Source: Denitratisoma oestradiolicum (GTDB lineage: Bacteria; Pseudomonadota; Gammaproteobacteria; Burkholderiales; Rhodocyclaceae). From it: a DNA stretch of 64,000 nt. How positions within the stretch are numbered: position 1 is the stretch's first letter; each line of letters starts with the position of its first letter. The notes beneath the pieces were generated by a model. It had not been told where the DNA came from. It ran no database searches and was given only the letters and a program-made list of their open reading frames with translations. Shown here one piece after another: positions 26,647 to 35,835 of the stretch. The DNA lies in contig NZ_LR778301.1 of NCBI RefSeq assembly GCF_902813185.1, positions 4,010,001 through 4,074,000 of the forward strand, written 5' to 3'. Position numbers and translations under genes: made by a program.

Positions 26647-27466
26647 TCTCCACCTTCCGCAGTATGGGGCCCAGATCGGTCTGTTTCAGACCCAGCCGTT
26701 CCCAGGCCATGGAGGACAGGGGCGGCAGCGCCACTGGTGCAGTCTCGGCCGGCGTCAGGGCCAGGGCCAGGGCGTTGGCGAAATGGACGATGTCGGTGAG
26801 GCGGGCCGGCGGGCCATCGTCGGGTACCGGATGGCGGACGATGGCATCGGCGATGGCAGGGGGAAAATTCCATTGGTGGGCGATCAGGCCTCCCACCACC
26901 GCGTGATCAGTACCGATGACCGCCCGCTCGGCCACACGGGTGGGGCAGTCATGGCTGTTGCGCCACTCCAGGATTTCGGTGTACTGGCCGGGAAAGCAGG
27001 CGGCAAGCAGCAACTGGCCCATATCGTGGATCAGGCCGGCGGTGAACGCGGTTTCGGCATTTCCCCTCAACGCCAGGGCGATTTGCCGGGCGCACAGGGC
27101 GGTGCCCACGGAGTGGCGCCAGAAGGCGCCGGCATCGATGCCCTGGTTGCCGAGCCGGGACAGGGAGTCCACCATGGCGGCGGACAGGGCCAGGGAGCGC
27201 ACGGTGCGAAAGCCCAGCACCACGATGGCGTCGCCAATGGTGCCCACCTTGCCCGACAGGCCGTAGAACGGCGAATTGGCGATGCGCAGCATCCGGGCCA
27301 GCAGGGACTGGTCGGCGCTGATGCGGCGGGCCAGGGTGGACACGTCCAGGTCTTCCTGGTCGAAGCTGGCCAGCAGATCGGTGGTCAGGGCCGGCAAGGC
27401 CGGCAGGGCGGCGATGCGTTTTGTCAGGACGGCCTGGGGGATGGGGTGGGTAGGGCGGTCCATCAT
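26609..27466 (-). CDS. HDOD-domain signalling protein
   Basis: 285 residues from the ATG at 27464-27466, which overlaps the upstream gene's stop. The HDOD domain fills residues about 10-210: LPALPALTTDLL, SLLARMLRIANSPFYG, GTIGDAIVVLGFRTVRSLALSAAM, then AFTAGLIHDMGQLLLA. HDOD proteins resemble HD-GYP enzymes but usually lack phosphodiesterase activity and act as scaffolds or regulators. An 'HD' does remain in GLIHDMGQ, but the GYP-type second half is absent. Its place inside a cluster of HD-GYP, GGDEF-EAL and kinase genes points to c-di-GMP or two-component signalling. Confidence 0.88.
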   Translation of the reverse strand: MMDRPTHPIPQAVLTKRIAALPALPALTTDLLASFDQEDLDVSTLARRISADQSLLARMLRIANSPFYGLSGKVGTIGDAIVVLGFRTVRSLALSAAMVDSLSRLGNQGIDAGAFWRHSVGTALCARQIALALRGNAETAFTAGLIHDMGQLLLAACFPGQYTEILEWRNSHDCPTRVAERAVIGTDHAVVGGLIAHQWNFPPAIADAIVRHPVPDDGPPARLTDIVHFANALALALTPAETAPVALPPLSSMAWERLGLKQTDLGPILRKVENDFEETCRALTT

Positions 27467-27795
27467 TTTTGGGTCATCCTCGGTGCGCCCGCCCGGGATC
27501 CGAGGCGATGCTCGAAAATGGCCTGGCGCAGGGCTTCTACCGCAGGCCCGCTCCCGGCGTGGCGGAAGAGCTGGTCCAGATGCAAGCGCAGCCTGGCTTC
27601 CCTCTCGTCCGCGTTGGCTTCCGGCGGCTCCACTGGAGCCACGGGCAATTCGCGGATGCCGCGATTTGCCAGGCGGCTCAGCAGGGGGCCGGTGAGCAGG
27701 GTGCCGGCGGGCAACAGGACGCGGCCTTCCTCGTCCAGCAGGGATTCCGCCAGAGGCGTGTCGGGGGGAATGGACGGGATCGGAGTCATCACCAT
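27463..27795 (-). CDS. Small barrel-like protein between GGDEF-EAL and HDOD genes
   Basis: 110 residues. The N-terminal half reads LAESLLDEEGRVLLPAGTLLTGPLLSRLANRGIRELPV. This is the 'deeGRvLLpaGt.l' beta-barrel unit that often precedes HD-GYP or HDOD domains. Here it is a free-standing protein with a short helical C-terminus (REARLRLHLDQLFRHAGSG..VEALRQAIFEH). The ATG follows the stop of the GGDEF-EAL gene directly, and its own stop overlaps the HDOD start, so the three are coupled. Function unknown; possibly the split-off N-terminal domain of the HDOD protein. Confidence 0.75.
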   Translation of the reverse strand: MVMTPIPSIPPDTPLAESLLDEEGRVLLPAGTLLTGPLLSRLANRGIRELPVAPVEPPEANADEREARLRLHLDQLFRHAGSGPAVEALRQAIFEHRLGSRAGAPRMTQK

Positions 27796-30348
27796 TCAAT
27801 CCACTCCTTGGGGGCAAAGCAGGACGATTGTCCCCCGGCTGCCGGAAGAGCGGCCCATGGGGCGGCACAGGACACGATAGACGCCACCTCGGACCGTCAG
27901 GGTCTGGCAGGCGGTGGCGTCACCGTGGAGGAAGGCGAGCACCTCGGGCGGGAAAAAATCAGCTACCCGTGCGCCGAGCAGCAGGCTGCCGCTGCCGAGC
28001 AGGGCTTCCGCCTCGCCGTTGGCGACGGCGACCATGTCGTTGTCGTCGAGGCCCAGCAGGGGCCAGGGCAGCACTTGCAGGGCCTCGTGGAGCACGTCCA
28101 GGATGGTCTCGTCGCGCCGAACCTCGTGCCCCTTCTCCGAGAGCAGGGCCTGAAGCCGGGCGTTGCTTTCGGCCAAACTGCGGTTGGCGGTCCTGACCTC
28201 CTCGGCCAGACGCAGGTTCTCGTCGGACAGGCTCTTGCGTCTGAAGGCCTCGCGGATGTTGGCAAGCAACTGCTCATCGTCCCAGGGCTTGGTGAGAAAC
28301 TTGTAGATGGCCCCCTCGTTGATGGCGCTGGTGACCGATTGCAGTTCCGTGTAGCCGGACAGTACCAGCCGCACCGTCTGGGGATAGAGGTCCTTGACCC
28401 GGCGCAGGAACTCCACTCCGGTCATGCCCGGCATGCGCTGGTCGGAAACGATCACATCCACCTCGTTCCTGGCCAGCACGTCCAGGCCCTCACCGCCGCT
28501 GCTGGCGGTGAGCACCCGGTAGCCCTCGCGCCGCAGCAGCCGCCTGAGGGCCGAAAGGATGTTCTCCTCGTCATCCACCAGCAGCAGCGTGGGCTCCCTC
28601 TTGCTCTGGCGCAGGTCCTGCTGGGTCAATCCTCTGTCTTCAGTCAGCATACATAAGGCCTCGTCAGCCGGTAGCGGCCGGCTGAAATAATAGCCCTGGA
28701 TTTCGTCGCAATGGTTGGCGATCAGCAGACCCAGTTGGCCCTCGGTCTCCACTCCGACGGCCGCGACCTTGAGGTGCAGGGCGTGGGCCATGTCGATGAT
28801 GGCCCGGGTGATGGAGGCGTCACCGGGATCGGCGATGATGTCGGTGACGAAGGCGCGGCCCACCTTCAGGGAATCGATGGGGAAGCGCCGCAGGTAGCCC
28901 AGGCTGGAATAGCCGGTGCCGAAATTGCCTACCGAAAGCCGGACTCCCAGTGTTTTGACCTGGCCCAGAATCATCGCGGTTTCCTCGGCATTTTCCATCA
29001 GCATGCTCTCGGTCAGCTCCAGTTCGAGCTGGTGGGCGGGCAGCCCCGTCTCCGCCAGGATGCCTTCGACTTCCGCCACCAGTTCCCGTCGCAACTGCCG
29101 CGCCGAGAGATTCACCGTCACCGGCACCGGTGCCATGCCCTGGGCCATCCAGGTCTTCATCTGGACGCAGGCGGTGCGCAGGACCCAGTTTCCCACGGGG
29201 ATCACCAACCCGGTTTGCTCCAGGGCGGCGAAGAAGTCGGTGGGGGTCAGCAGGCCCCGTTGCGGATGTTGCCAGCGTATCAGGGCTTCCAGGGCGACGA
29301 TGCGGCCATGCTGGCAACTGACCTTGGGCTGGTAATGCAGCAGGAATTCCCCCTGGGCCAGGGCCTGGTGCAGTTCGGCCTCCAGTCGCTGGCAGGCCCG
29401 GGCCCTTTCGTTGAGTTCCGGGACATTGAATTCGAGGGAACCGGGTCCCTTCTCCAGGGCGCGCAACAGGGCCAGTTCGGCCCCATGCAGTAGGGCCTCG
29501 CCGTCGTCGCCGTCGTCGGGAAACATCGCGACGCCCATGCTCGCCGTGATCTGATGGCGCTGGCCGTCCAGTTCCAGGGGCGCCGCCACCGCTTCCAGCA
29601 GCCGCCTGACGGCGTGGGAAATATGCGCGACATCGCCGACCTCGGCCAGGATCATGGCGAAATGGTCCTCCCCCAGGCAACCCAGAATATCCTCGTCGCG
29701 CAAGGTGTCGTGCAGACGCCGGCCCAGAGCCGCCAGAATCCGGTCGCTGGTGGCGTAGCCCCAGTTGTCGCTCTGAAGCTTGAAGCGGTCGATGGCCAGG
29801 GTGGCCAGGGCCATGGGCTGCTTGTGGCGCCGGCTTCGGCCCAGGGCATCGTGCAGCCGTTCCAGGAACAGGGTCCGGTTGGGCAGGCCGGTGACGCTGT
29901 CGAAATGGGACAGATGCTGGATATGGGCCTCGGCCAGCACGGCGGGGGTAATGTCGTAGGCAATGCCGGCGATCGTATGGGGCCGGTCCCCTTCACCCAC
30001 GGTGAAACTGCGCAGACGCAGCCAGCGCAGCTCGCCATCGGGACGGATGATGCGGATCTGCTCGTCAATACCGCCATAGGGATTCTGGACCACCACGGAG
30101 CGGATGCGGTCCCGGTCGTCGGGATGGATGTAGTTCAGCCAGGAGAAACGATCCTGGAGCAGCTCCTCGGGCCGGGCGCCCCATATGGTTTCGTAGGCGG
30201 GATTGACGTAGGCCACCCTTCGTTCTGCCACGTCGATCAGCCAGAAGCTCTCCGGCATGTTGTCGGCGAGCAGGCTGAACTGCTCCCGCAGCCGGTGGCT
30301 GGAACCCGGATCACTGCCGGGCGCGCTGTTTTCCCTGTCCATCACCAT
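27796..30348 (-). CDS. PAS-GGDEF-EAL-REC protein with degenerate c-di-GMP motifs
   Basis: 850 residues from the ATG at 30348; a TTG start at 30441 is possible but less likely. Order: PAS with PAC (about 20-135), GGDEF (about 145-310), EAL (about 320-570), REC (about 586-700, phospho-acceptor Asp636 in VSDQRMPGMTG), and a C-terminal PAS-like tail. GGDEF reads GEDHF (226-230). In EAL, the EAL and ELTES motifs remain, but DDFGTGYSS has become GNFGTGYSS (474-475), LKxD has become LKVG, and the AEGVET Glu is Val531. Loss of these metal-binding acids predicts no phosphodiesterase activity. A receiver placed after EAL is also unusual. It probably senses or binds c-di-GMP rather than turning it over. 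Confidence 0.88.
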   Translation of the reverse strand: MVMDRENSAPGSDPGSSHRLREQFSLLADNMPESFWLIDVAERRVAYVNPAYETIWGARPEELLQDRFSWLNYIHPDDRDRIRSVVVQNPYGGIDEQIRIIRPDGELRWLRLRSFTVGEGDRPHTIAGIAYDITPAVLAEAHIQHLSHFDSVTGLPNRTLFLERLHDALGRSRRHKQPMALATLAIDRFKLQSDNWGYATSDRILAALGRRLHDTLRDEDILGCLGEDHFAMILAEVGDVAHISHAVRRLLEAVAAPLELDGQRHQITASMGVAMFPDDGDDGEALLHGAELALLRALEKGPGSLEFNVPELNERARACQRLEAELHQALAQGEFLLHYQPKVSCQHGRIVALEALIRWQHPQRGLLTPTDFFAALEQTGLVIPVGNWVLRTACVQMKTWMAQGMAPVPVTVNLSARQLRRELVAEVEGILAETGLPAHQLELELTESMLMENAEETAMILGQVKTLGVRLSVGNFGTGYSSLGYLRRFPIDSLKVGRAFVTDIIADPGDASITRAIIDMAHALHLKVAAVGVETEGQLGLLIANHCDEIQGYYFSRPLPADEALCMLTEDRGLTQQDLRQSKREPTLLLVDDEENILSALRRLLRREGYRVLTASSGGEGLDVLARNEVDVIVSDQRMPGMTGVEFLRRVKDLYPQTVRLVLSGYTELQSVTSAINEGAIYKFLTKPWDDEQLLANIREAFRRKSLSDENLRLAEEVRTANRSLAESNARLQALLSEKGHEVRRDETILDVLHEALQVLPWPLLGLDDNDMVAVANGEAEALLGSGSLLLGARVADFFPPEVLAFLHGDATACQTLTVRGGVYRVLCRPMGRSSGSRGTIVLLCPQGVD

Positions 30349-30478
30349 GAAAGATATTTTCCCCGGGTCGGTCGGAGTTTCCCCGATAGTAACCGAGTTC
30401 TTCGTTCCGGAGCAGCCGAAAAACCGGCTGTCATTCACCAACCGGGAAAGCGTTGGCCTTGCGCCACCGCGCTGGCGC

Positions 30479-32560
30479 TCAAGCTCCGGGGAGTGACAGC
30501 CATTTCAGCAGGGTTATAAACAGCGTCACCGGGTCCACTGGCTTGGCGATGAAATCATTCATCCCGGCGGCCATGCAGCGGGACTTGTCCTCGGAGAAGG
30601 CGTTGGCGGTCATGGCAAGGATCGGAACTCCTGCGTACCCGGGCAGTTGGCGGATGCGGCGCGTGGCTTCCAGGCCGTCCAGATTCGGCATCTGCATGTC
30701 CATCAGGATCAGGTCGTAATCGTTCTGGCCGGCCAGGGCCAGGGCCTCGGCGCCGTCCTCGGCGATGTCGATAATCTGGCCGGTGGACCGCAGCAGGTCC
30801 CGGGTGACTTCTCGATTGATCGGTTCGTCCTCCGCCAGCAGGATCCGTCGGCCCCGGTAATCCCGCGCCAGCCGTGCTTCGGCGGCGCCGCTCGGCAGCG
30901 GAGTTGTCGTGCTGGTGGCGACGTTGTCCTTTCTCAGCCGGACCGTAAACCAGAAAGTGCTGCCACTCCCGGGACGGCTTTCCACGCCGGCATCTCCGCC
31001 CATCAACTGAGCCAGGCGCCGGGTGATGGCAAGGCCAAGGCCGGTGCCGCCGTATTGGCGGGTGGTCGAGTTGTCGGCTTGCTCGAAAGCCGAGAACAGC
31101 TTGGGCAGCGCCGCCGCGTCGATACCGATACCGGTGTCCTGGACTTCGAAGCGCACCAGTACGCTGTCCGCGCCCTCTTCCGCCGCCATGGCGCGCAGGG
31201 TGACGGTGCCGGTTTCGGTGAACTTGATCCCGTTGCTGGCGTAGTTCAGCAGCGCCTGCTGGAGCCGGGTGGGATCCCCCAGAAGACGGTGGGGCAGGGG
31301 CTGGGTCTCGACGATCAGCTTGAGTCCCTTGGCCTGGGCTCGCTCATAGAGCATGGAGGCCACATTGGCGACGATGCTGCCGACGTTGACTTCGGTGGTC
31401 TCCAGGGTGAACTTGCCGGCCTCGATCTTGGACAGGTCGAGGACGGCATTGATGATTTCCAGCAGGTGCTGGCCGGCGGCATTGATCTTGTCCAGGCGCT
31501 CGGCCTGTTCCTGCGTGATGCCGGAGCGCCGGACCAGATGGGCCATGCCGGTAATGGCATTGAGGGGGGTGCGGATCTCGTGGGACATGTTGGCCAGGAA
31601 GGCGCTCTTGGCGACGTTGGCCGTCTCGGCTGCCGCCTTGGCCGCGGCCAGCTCCCGCGTCCGCTCCGCGACAAGCTGCTCCAGGTGATGGCGATGGCGC
31701 TCCAGTTCGGCGGCGACCTGCTGGCGCCCGGTGATGTCCTGGGCGATCTTCGAGGCGCCGATGATCCGGCCCTCCCGGTCGCGGATGGGCGAAACCGTGA
31801 CCGAAACGGCGATCCGGCTACCGTCCTGGCGCAGGCGTTCGGTCTCGAATTGCTGGATGGCTTCGCCGCGCCGGATGGCGGCCAGCATCATCGCTTCCTC
31901 GCCGTGGCGCTCGGCAGGAACCAGCGCGAGCGCCGAGCGTCCCACGATTTCCCTGGCCGGGTAGCCGAAAATCCTTTCCGCGGCCCGGTTCCAACTGGTG
32001 ATGATCCCGTCCAGGGATTTGCCGATGATGGCCTCCTCGGAGGATTCGACGATGGCCGCCATCAGCACGCGCTCCTTCTGCAGGCCCGCTTCCGCCGCCT
32101 CCTTTGCCAGTCGCAGGGCTTCCTCGGCGCGGCGGCGAATGGCGATCTCGGCTTGCAGTGCTTCATTGACCCGCTGCAACTGGTCGGGGCTGGGCAGTTT
32201 CAGGGCGTGGGGGAGCAGGGGCCAGAGCATCACGGCAGTGATCACCGAGGCGACGGCGGTGATCGCCTTGACCAGGGCGTCCAGGCCGTAAAGGGGCTGC
32301 CACAGCACGATGGCGCCCATCAGATGGGTGGCGCCGCAGGCCATGATGAAGGCGGCGAACATCCACAACAGCCAGCGGTAAGGGAAGTCCCGGCGCTTGC
32401 GCGCGAAATAGCCCAGGGCCAGGGGCATGGAAAAATAGGAAAGGAAGATCAGCAGGTCGCTGACGACATAGGTCAGCAGCAGCGGCCGGGACCAACTGAT
32501 GCAGTAGCCGTGTGGAAGAAAGCCGTTCACGGCCAGTAGTTTGACCAATTCGTCGATCAT
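30479..32560 (-). CDS. Hybrid histidine kinase with ethylene-receptor-like membrane domain
   Basis: 693 residues from the ATG at 32560 (GAGGGTGGG upstream). The first 120 residues are three membrane helices that match the ethylene-binding domain of ETR1-type receptors: [44 protein letters not shown], then a third helix to about 115. Cys75 and His79 stand where ETR1 binds its copper cofactor, and an Asp of helix 1 (D34) is also kept. A PAS domain follows (165-285), then a HisKA domain with His327 ([14 protein letters not shown]), an HATPase ([18 protein letters not shown]), and a C-terminal receiver with its Asp in [13 protein letters not shown]. Ligand and targets are unknown; the downstream c-di-GMP genes are candidates. 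Confidence 0.92.
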   Translation of the reverse strand: MIDELVKLLAVNGFLPHGYCISWSRPLLLTYVVSDLLIFLSYFSMPLALGYFARKRRDFPYRWLLWMFAAFIMACGATHLMGAIVLWQPLYGLDALVKAITAVASVITAVMLWPLLPHALKLPSPDQLQRVNEALQAEIAIRRRAEEALRLAKEAAEAGLQKERVLMAAIVESSEEAIIGKSLDGIITSWNRAAERIFGYPAREIVGRSALALVPAERHGEEAMMLAAIRRGEAIQQFETERLRQDGSRIAVSVTVSPIRDREGRIIGASKIAQDITGRQQVAAELERHRHHLEQLVAERTRELAAAKAAAETANVAKSAFLANMSHEIRTPLNAITGMAHLVRRSGITQEQAERLDKINAAGQHLLEIINAVLDLSKIEAGKFTLETTEVNVGSIVANVASMLYERAQAKGLKLIVETQPLPHRLLGDPTRLQQALLNYASNGIKFTETGTVTLRAMAAEEGADSVLVRFEVQDTGIGIDAAALPKLFSAFEQADNSTTRQYGGTGLGLAITRRLAQLMGGDAGVESRPGSGSTFWFTVRLRKDNVATSTTTPLPSGAAEARLARDYRGRRILLAEDEPINREVTRDLLRSTGQIIDIAEDGAEALALAGQNDYDLILMDMQMPNLDGLEATRRIRQLPGYAGVPILAMTANAFSEDKSRCMAAGMNDFIAKPVDPVTLFITLLKWLSLPGA

Positions 32561-32731
32561 GATCCCACCCTCTGATGGATGGCGTCCCAAGTCGTCTGGC
32601 CGACGCCAAGATGTTCCCGTTGTGCAAATACATTACCAGAAGGCTCCCTCCTCCAGCATCCCGCCTGGCTAGTGGGGCCGGTGCGGGCGTCGCTACAATT
32701 GATGCTGGCATTCCGATGGGCCGGCACAACC

Positions 32732-35413
32732 ATGAGCCTTTGCGATCCGAGGATAGAAAGCCAGTCACCCGAGGCTGCCCTGAGCAGTTTCGGGAGCGGT
32801 TCAGAGGGCCTGACCCGGGAAGAGGCGGTGCGGCGGCGGGCTGAATTCGGCCCCAATCGGGTCGAGGCCGTGACTCGCATACCCTTGTGGCGGACCTTTC
32901 TGCGGGAGTTCAGCGATTTTTTCGCCCTGATCCTCTGGCTGGCGGCGGGCATGGCCTTCGTCTCCGAAGGCGCCAATCCGGGCCAGGGCATGGCCGGCCT
33001 GGGCTTTGCCATCATCGGCGTCATCCTCGTCAATGGATGTTTCTCCTTCTGGCAGGCCTACCGGGCCGAGCAGGCCCTGGCCGCATTGCGCCAACTGCTG
33101 CCCCAGGTTGCGCATGTGCGTCGATCCGGCGAGACCCTGGCGCTAAACGTCGAGGATCTGGTGCCGGGAGATCTGGTGTTGCTGGCGGAGGGGGACAAGG
33201 TGCCCGCCGACTGCCGCATCGTCGCGGCCTGGGGGCTGCGCGTGAACCTGGCGACCTTGACGGGGGAGTCCCGTCCCAAGGCGCGCAGCGCGAAAGCGGA
33301 TGCCGCCGCAGGGGGCAATGTCCTGGTGGCGCGCAATCTGCTGCTGGCCGGCACCCTGATCGTCTCCGGAGGCTGCCGCGCCGTGGTGTACGCCACCGGA
33401 ATGCGTACCGAATTCGGCCGTATCGCCCATCTGACCCAGACGGTGGGGGCGGCCGAGTCGCCCCTGCAGCGGGAGATCCGTCGCGTGTCCCATCTGGTTG
33501 CCCTGCTCGCCCTGGGCCTGGGCCTGGTCTTTTTCCTCATCGGCGACTGGATCGGCCTGCCCTTCTGGGCCAACGCCATGTTCGCCATCGGCATCATCGT
33601 CGCCAATGTGCCGGAAGGTCTGCTGCCCACGGTAACCCTGGCCCTAGCTCTGGCAACCCAGCGCATGGCCAGACGCAACGCCCTGGTCCGCCATCTCCCG
33701 GCAGTCGAGGCCCTGGGCAGCACCACCGTGATCCTTACCGACAAGACCGGCACCCTGACCCGGAATTCCATGGCGGTGCGGGAGCTGTATGTAGCCGGTG
33801 CCCATCATCTGGCGGCGCCTCGCTGGCCCCGGGGGGCCGACCTGAGACTGCGCAGCGTCGCCCGCTTCTGTCATGCCCTCAAGTTTCCCGGGGGGCAGCC
33901 AAGCGGAGACCCGATGGAAATCGCCCTATGGCAGTTCGCCGGCGAGATTCCCGAGCCGGGCGGGCGGATCGGCGACATGCCTTTCGATGCGGAGCGGCGG
34001 CGCATGTCGGTGCTCATGGCGGAACCCGGCGGTGGGGCCTCCCTGTGGTGCAAAGGTGCCCCGGAGACGGTGCTGCCCCTGTGCCTGAGCTGGCTCGACG
34101 GAGATGCGGAGCGCCCCTTCGATGATGCTGCCTGGCAGGCCTTCCGGTGTGCCCACGAAGACATGGCCAATCGAGGTCTGAGGGTGCTGGCCCTGGCCTG
34201 GAAGCCGGTAGCGGAGGTGGCTGGCGCCGACGAGAGCGGACTCCGGCTTTGCGGCCTGATCGGTCTGGAGGACCCGCCCCGCCCGGATGTGCGCGAGGCT
34301 GTGACCCGCTGCCACGAGGCAGGCCTGCGGGTGATCATGGTCACCGGGGACCATCCCCGCACCGCCGTGGCCCTGGCCCGGGAGGTGGATCTGATTCGCA
34401 CGCCGGCTCCCGTCGTGCTGAACGGCGAGGAAGTGCGGAAGATGAGTCCGGCGGCCTTGCAACTGGCCCTGGATGCGCCGGAAATCCTCTTCGCCCGGGT
34501 GACGGCGGAGCAAAAGATGGTCATCGTCCAGGCCCTGCAACGCAAGGGCGAGATCGTGGCCGTCACCGGCGACGGCGTCAACGACGCGCCGGCCCTCAAG
34601 ACCGCGGACATCGGCATCGCCATGGGCCGCTCAGGTACCGACGTGGCCCGGGAGGCGGCCGACATCGTGCTGCTGGACGACCACTTCGCCACCATCGTCA
34701 ATGCCGTCGAGGAGGGGCGGACGGTGTTCGAGAACATCCGCAAATTCCTTACCTACATCCTCACCTCCAATATTCCCGAGATCGTGCCCTATCTGGCCTT
34801 CGTGCTGTTCCGCATTCCCCTGCCCCTCACCGTCATCCAGATCCTGGCCGTGGACCTGGGCACCGATATCCTCCCGGCCCTGGCCCTGGGGGCGGAACGG
34901 CCCCACCCGGACATCATGCGCCTGCCGCCCCGTCCTCGGCAGGAGCGCCTGCTGTCCTGGCCCCTGCTGGCGCGAGCTTATCTTTTCCTCGGGCCCCTGG
35001 AGGCTTTCGGGGCGATGATGGTCTTCTTCCATGTGCTGGGGGCGGGCGGCTGGAGCCCCGGGCAGCAACTGGCGGTTGCCGATCCCCTTTACCTGCGGGG
35101 AACCACGGCCTGCCTGCTTGCCATCGTGTTGACCCAGATGGCGAATGTCTTCGTCTGCCGCCATCCGCTCCTGCCGACATGGCGCTTCCCGCTGCTCTCG
35201 AACCCCCTGCTGCTGCTGGGTCTGGTGGTGGAGGCTCTGTTGTTGCTGGCGCTGGTCTACACCCCCTGGGGCAACCTGCTGTTTGGCACCGTGCCTCTGG
35301 CGGGTTCCGCCTGGCTGTACGCAATGCCCTTTGGCTTGCTGCTCCTGGTGGCGGAGGAAATGCGCAAGGGTATCGTCAGAGGGCGGCAGGGCGCCCCGCT
35401 TCCCCGTTCCTGA
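32732..35413 (+). CDS. P-type cation ATPase, P2C-like (Na/K-ATPase-like)
   Basis: 893-residue pump. N-terminal cation-ATPase domain (EGLTREEAVRRRAEFGPNRV); A domain with LTGES; phosphorylation site DKTGTLTRN; nucleotide-binding KGAPE; hinge TGDGVNDAPALK; about ten membrane helices. The M4 motif IGIIVANVPEGLLPTVTLALA and the adjoining RMARRNALVRHLPAVEALGST, plus LTSNIPEIVPYL in M5, resemble Na/K- and H/K-ATPases (P2C) more than Ca2+ or Mg2+ pumps. No beta subunit is needed in bacterial relatives. The transported ion is not certain. I start at MSLCDPRIES; an ATG at 32702 is also in frame and neither has a strong ribosome-binding site. Confidence 0.88.
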   Translation: MSLCDPRIESQSPEAALSSFGSGSEGLTREEAVRRRAEFGPNRVEAVTRIPLWRTFLREFSDFFALILWLAAGMAFVSEGANPGQGMAGLGFAIIGVILVNGCFSFWQAYRAEQALAALRQLLPQVAHVRRSGETLALNVEDLVPGDLVLLAEGDKVPADCRIVAAWGLRVNLATLTGESRPKARSAKADAAAGGNVLVARNLLLAGTLIVSGGCRAVVYATGMRTEFGRIAHLTQTVGAAESPLQREIRRVSHLVALLALGLGLVFFLIGDWIGLPFWANAMFAIGIIVANVPEGLLPTVTLALALATQRMARRNALVRHLPAVEALGSTTVILTDKTGTLTRNSMAVRELYVAGAHHLAAPRWPRGADLRLRSVARFCHALKFPGGQPSGDPMEIALWQFAGEIPEPGGRIGDMPFDAERRRMSVLMAEPGGGASLWCKGAPETVLPLCLSWLDGDAERPFDDAAWQAFRCAHEDMANRGLRVLALAWKPVAEVAGADESGLRLCGLIGLEDPPRPDVREAVTRCHEAGLRVIMVTGDHPRTAVALAREVDLIRTPAPVVLNGEEVRKMSPAALQLALDAPEILFARVTAEQKMVIVQALQRKGEIVAVTGDGVNDAPALKTADIGIAMGRSGTDVAREAADIVLLDDHFATIVNAVEEGRTVFENIRKFLTYILTSNIPEIVPYLAFVLFRIPLPLTVIQILAVDLGTDILPALALGAERPHPDIMRLPPRPRQERLLSWPLLARAYLFLGPLEAFGAMMVFFHVLGAGGWSPGQQLAVADPLYLRGTTACLLAIVLTQMANVFVCRHPLLPTWRFPLLSNPLLLLGLVVEALLLLALVYTPWGNLLFGTVPLAGSAWLYAMPFGLLLLVAEEMRKGIVRGRQGAPLPRS

Positions 35414-35482
35414 TCCGGCGGCCCCCATGGGGCTGCGGATTGGGGTAAAAACGGGTTCGCAAGACTTTCCGGAGCTTCGATC

Positions 35483-35827
35483 ATGACCCTGCTGCTCATC
35501 TGGCTCATCAATTCCGTCGCGCTGATGGCGGTGGCCTGGCTGTTGCCCTCTATCCGGATTGCGGACTTCACCACGGCCCTGGTCGCCGCCCTGGTGCTGG
35601 GACTGGTGAATGCCTTCATCCGTCCCCTGCTGGTGCTGCTGACCCTGCCGGTGACCGTTCTCACCCTGGGGCTGTTCATCTTCGTGATCAACGGCCTCCT
35701 GTTCTGGTTCGTCGGCTCCTTCATCCGGGGCTTCGTGGTGGAGGGTTTCTGGTCCGGCGTGATCGGCGCGATCCTCTACAGCTTGATCTCCTGGCTGCTT
35801 TCGGCCCTGGTGTCGGGCCGTTCCTGA
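35483..35827 (+). CDS. Phage-holin-4-superfamily (YvlD-like) membrane protein
   Basis: 114 residues, nearly all membrane: four helices (LLLIWLINSVALMAVAWLLP, TALVAALVLGLVNAFIRPLLVLL, LGLFIFVINGLLFWFVGSFI, FWSGVIGAILYSLISWLLSALV). The NAFIRPLL and NGLLFW signatures are those of the conserved bacterial YvlD-like family. That family is named after a phage holin but is not a holin in bacteria, and its function is not established. It lies nine bases before the GluQRS gene and 69 after the ATPase gene. Confidence 0.88.
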   Translation: MTLLLIWLINSVALMAVAWLLPSIRIADFTTALVAALVLGLVNAFIRPLLVLLTLPVTVLTLGLFIFVINGLLFWFVGSFIRGFVVEGFWSGVIGAILYSLISWLLSALVSGRS

Positions 35828-35835
35828 GCGCCCCG

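Noticed and set aside
23436..32539. Several long plus-strand frames (up to 630 residues) opposite the signalling genes
   Set aside because: High GC keeps antisense frames open; products are Gly/Gln/His-rich and lack any motif, while the minus strand holds clear domains.
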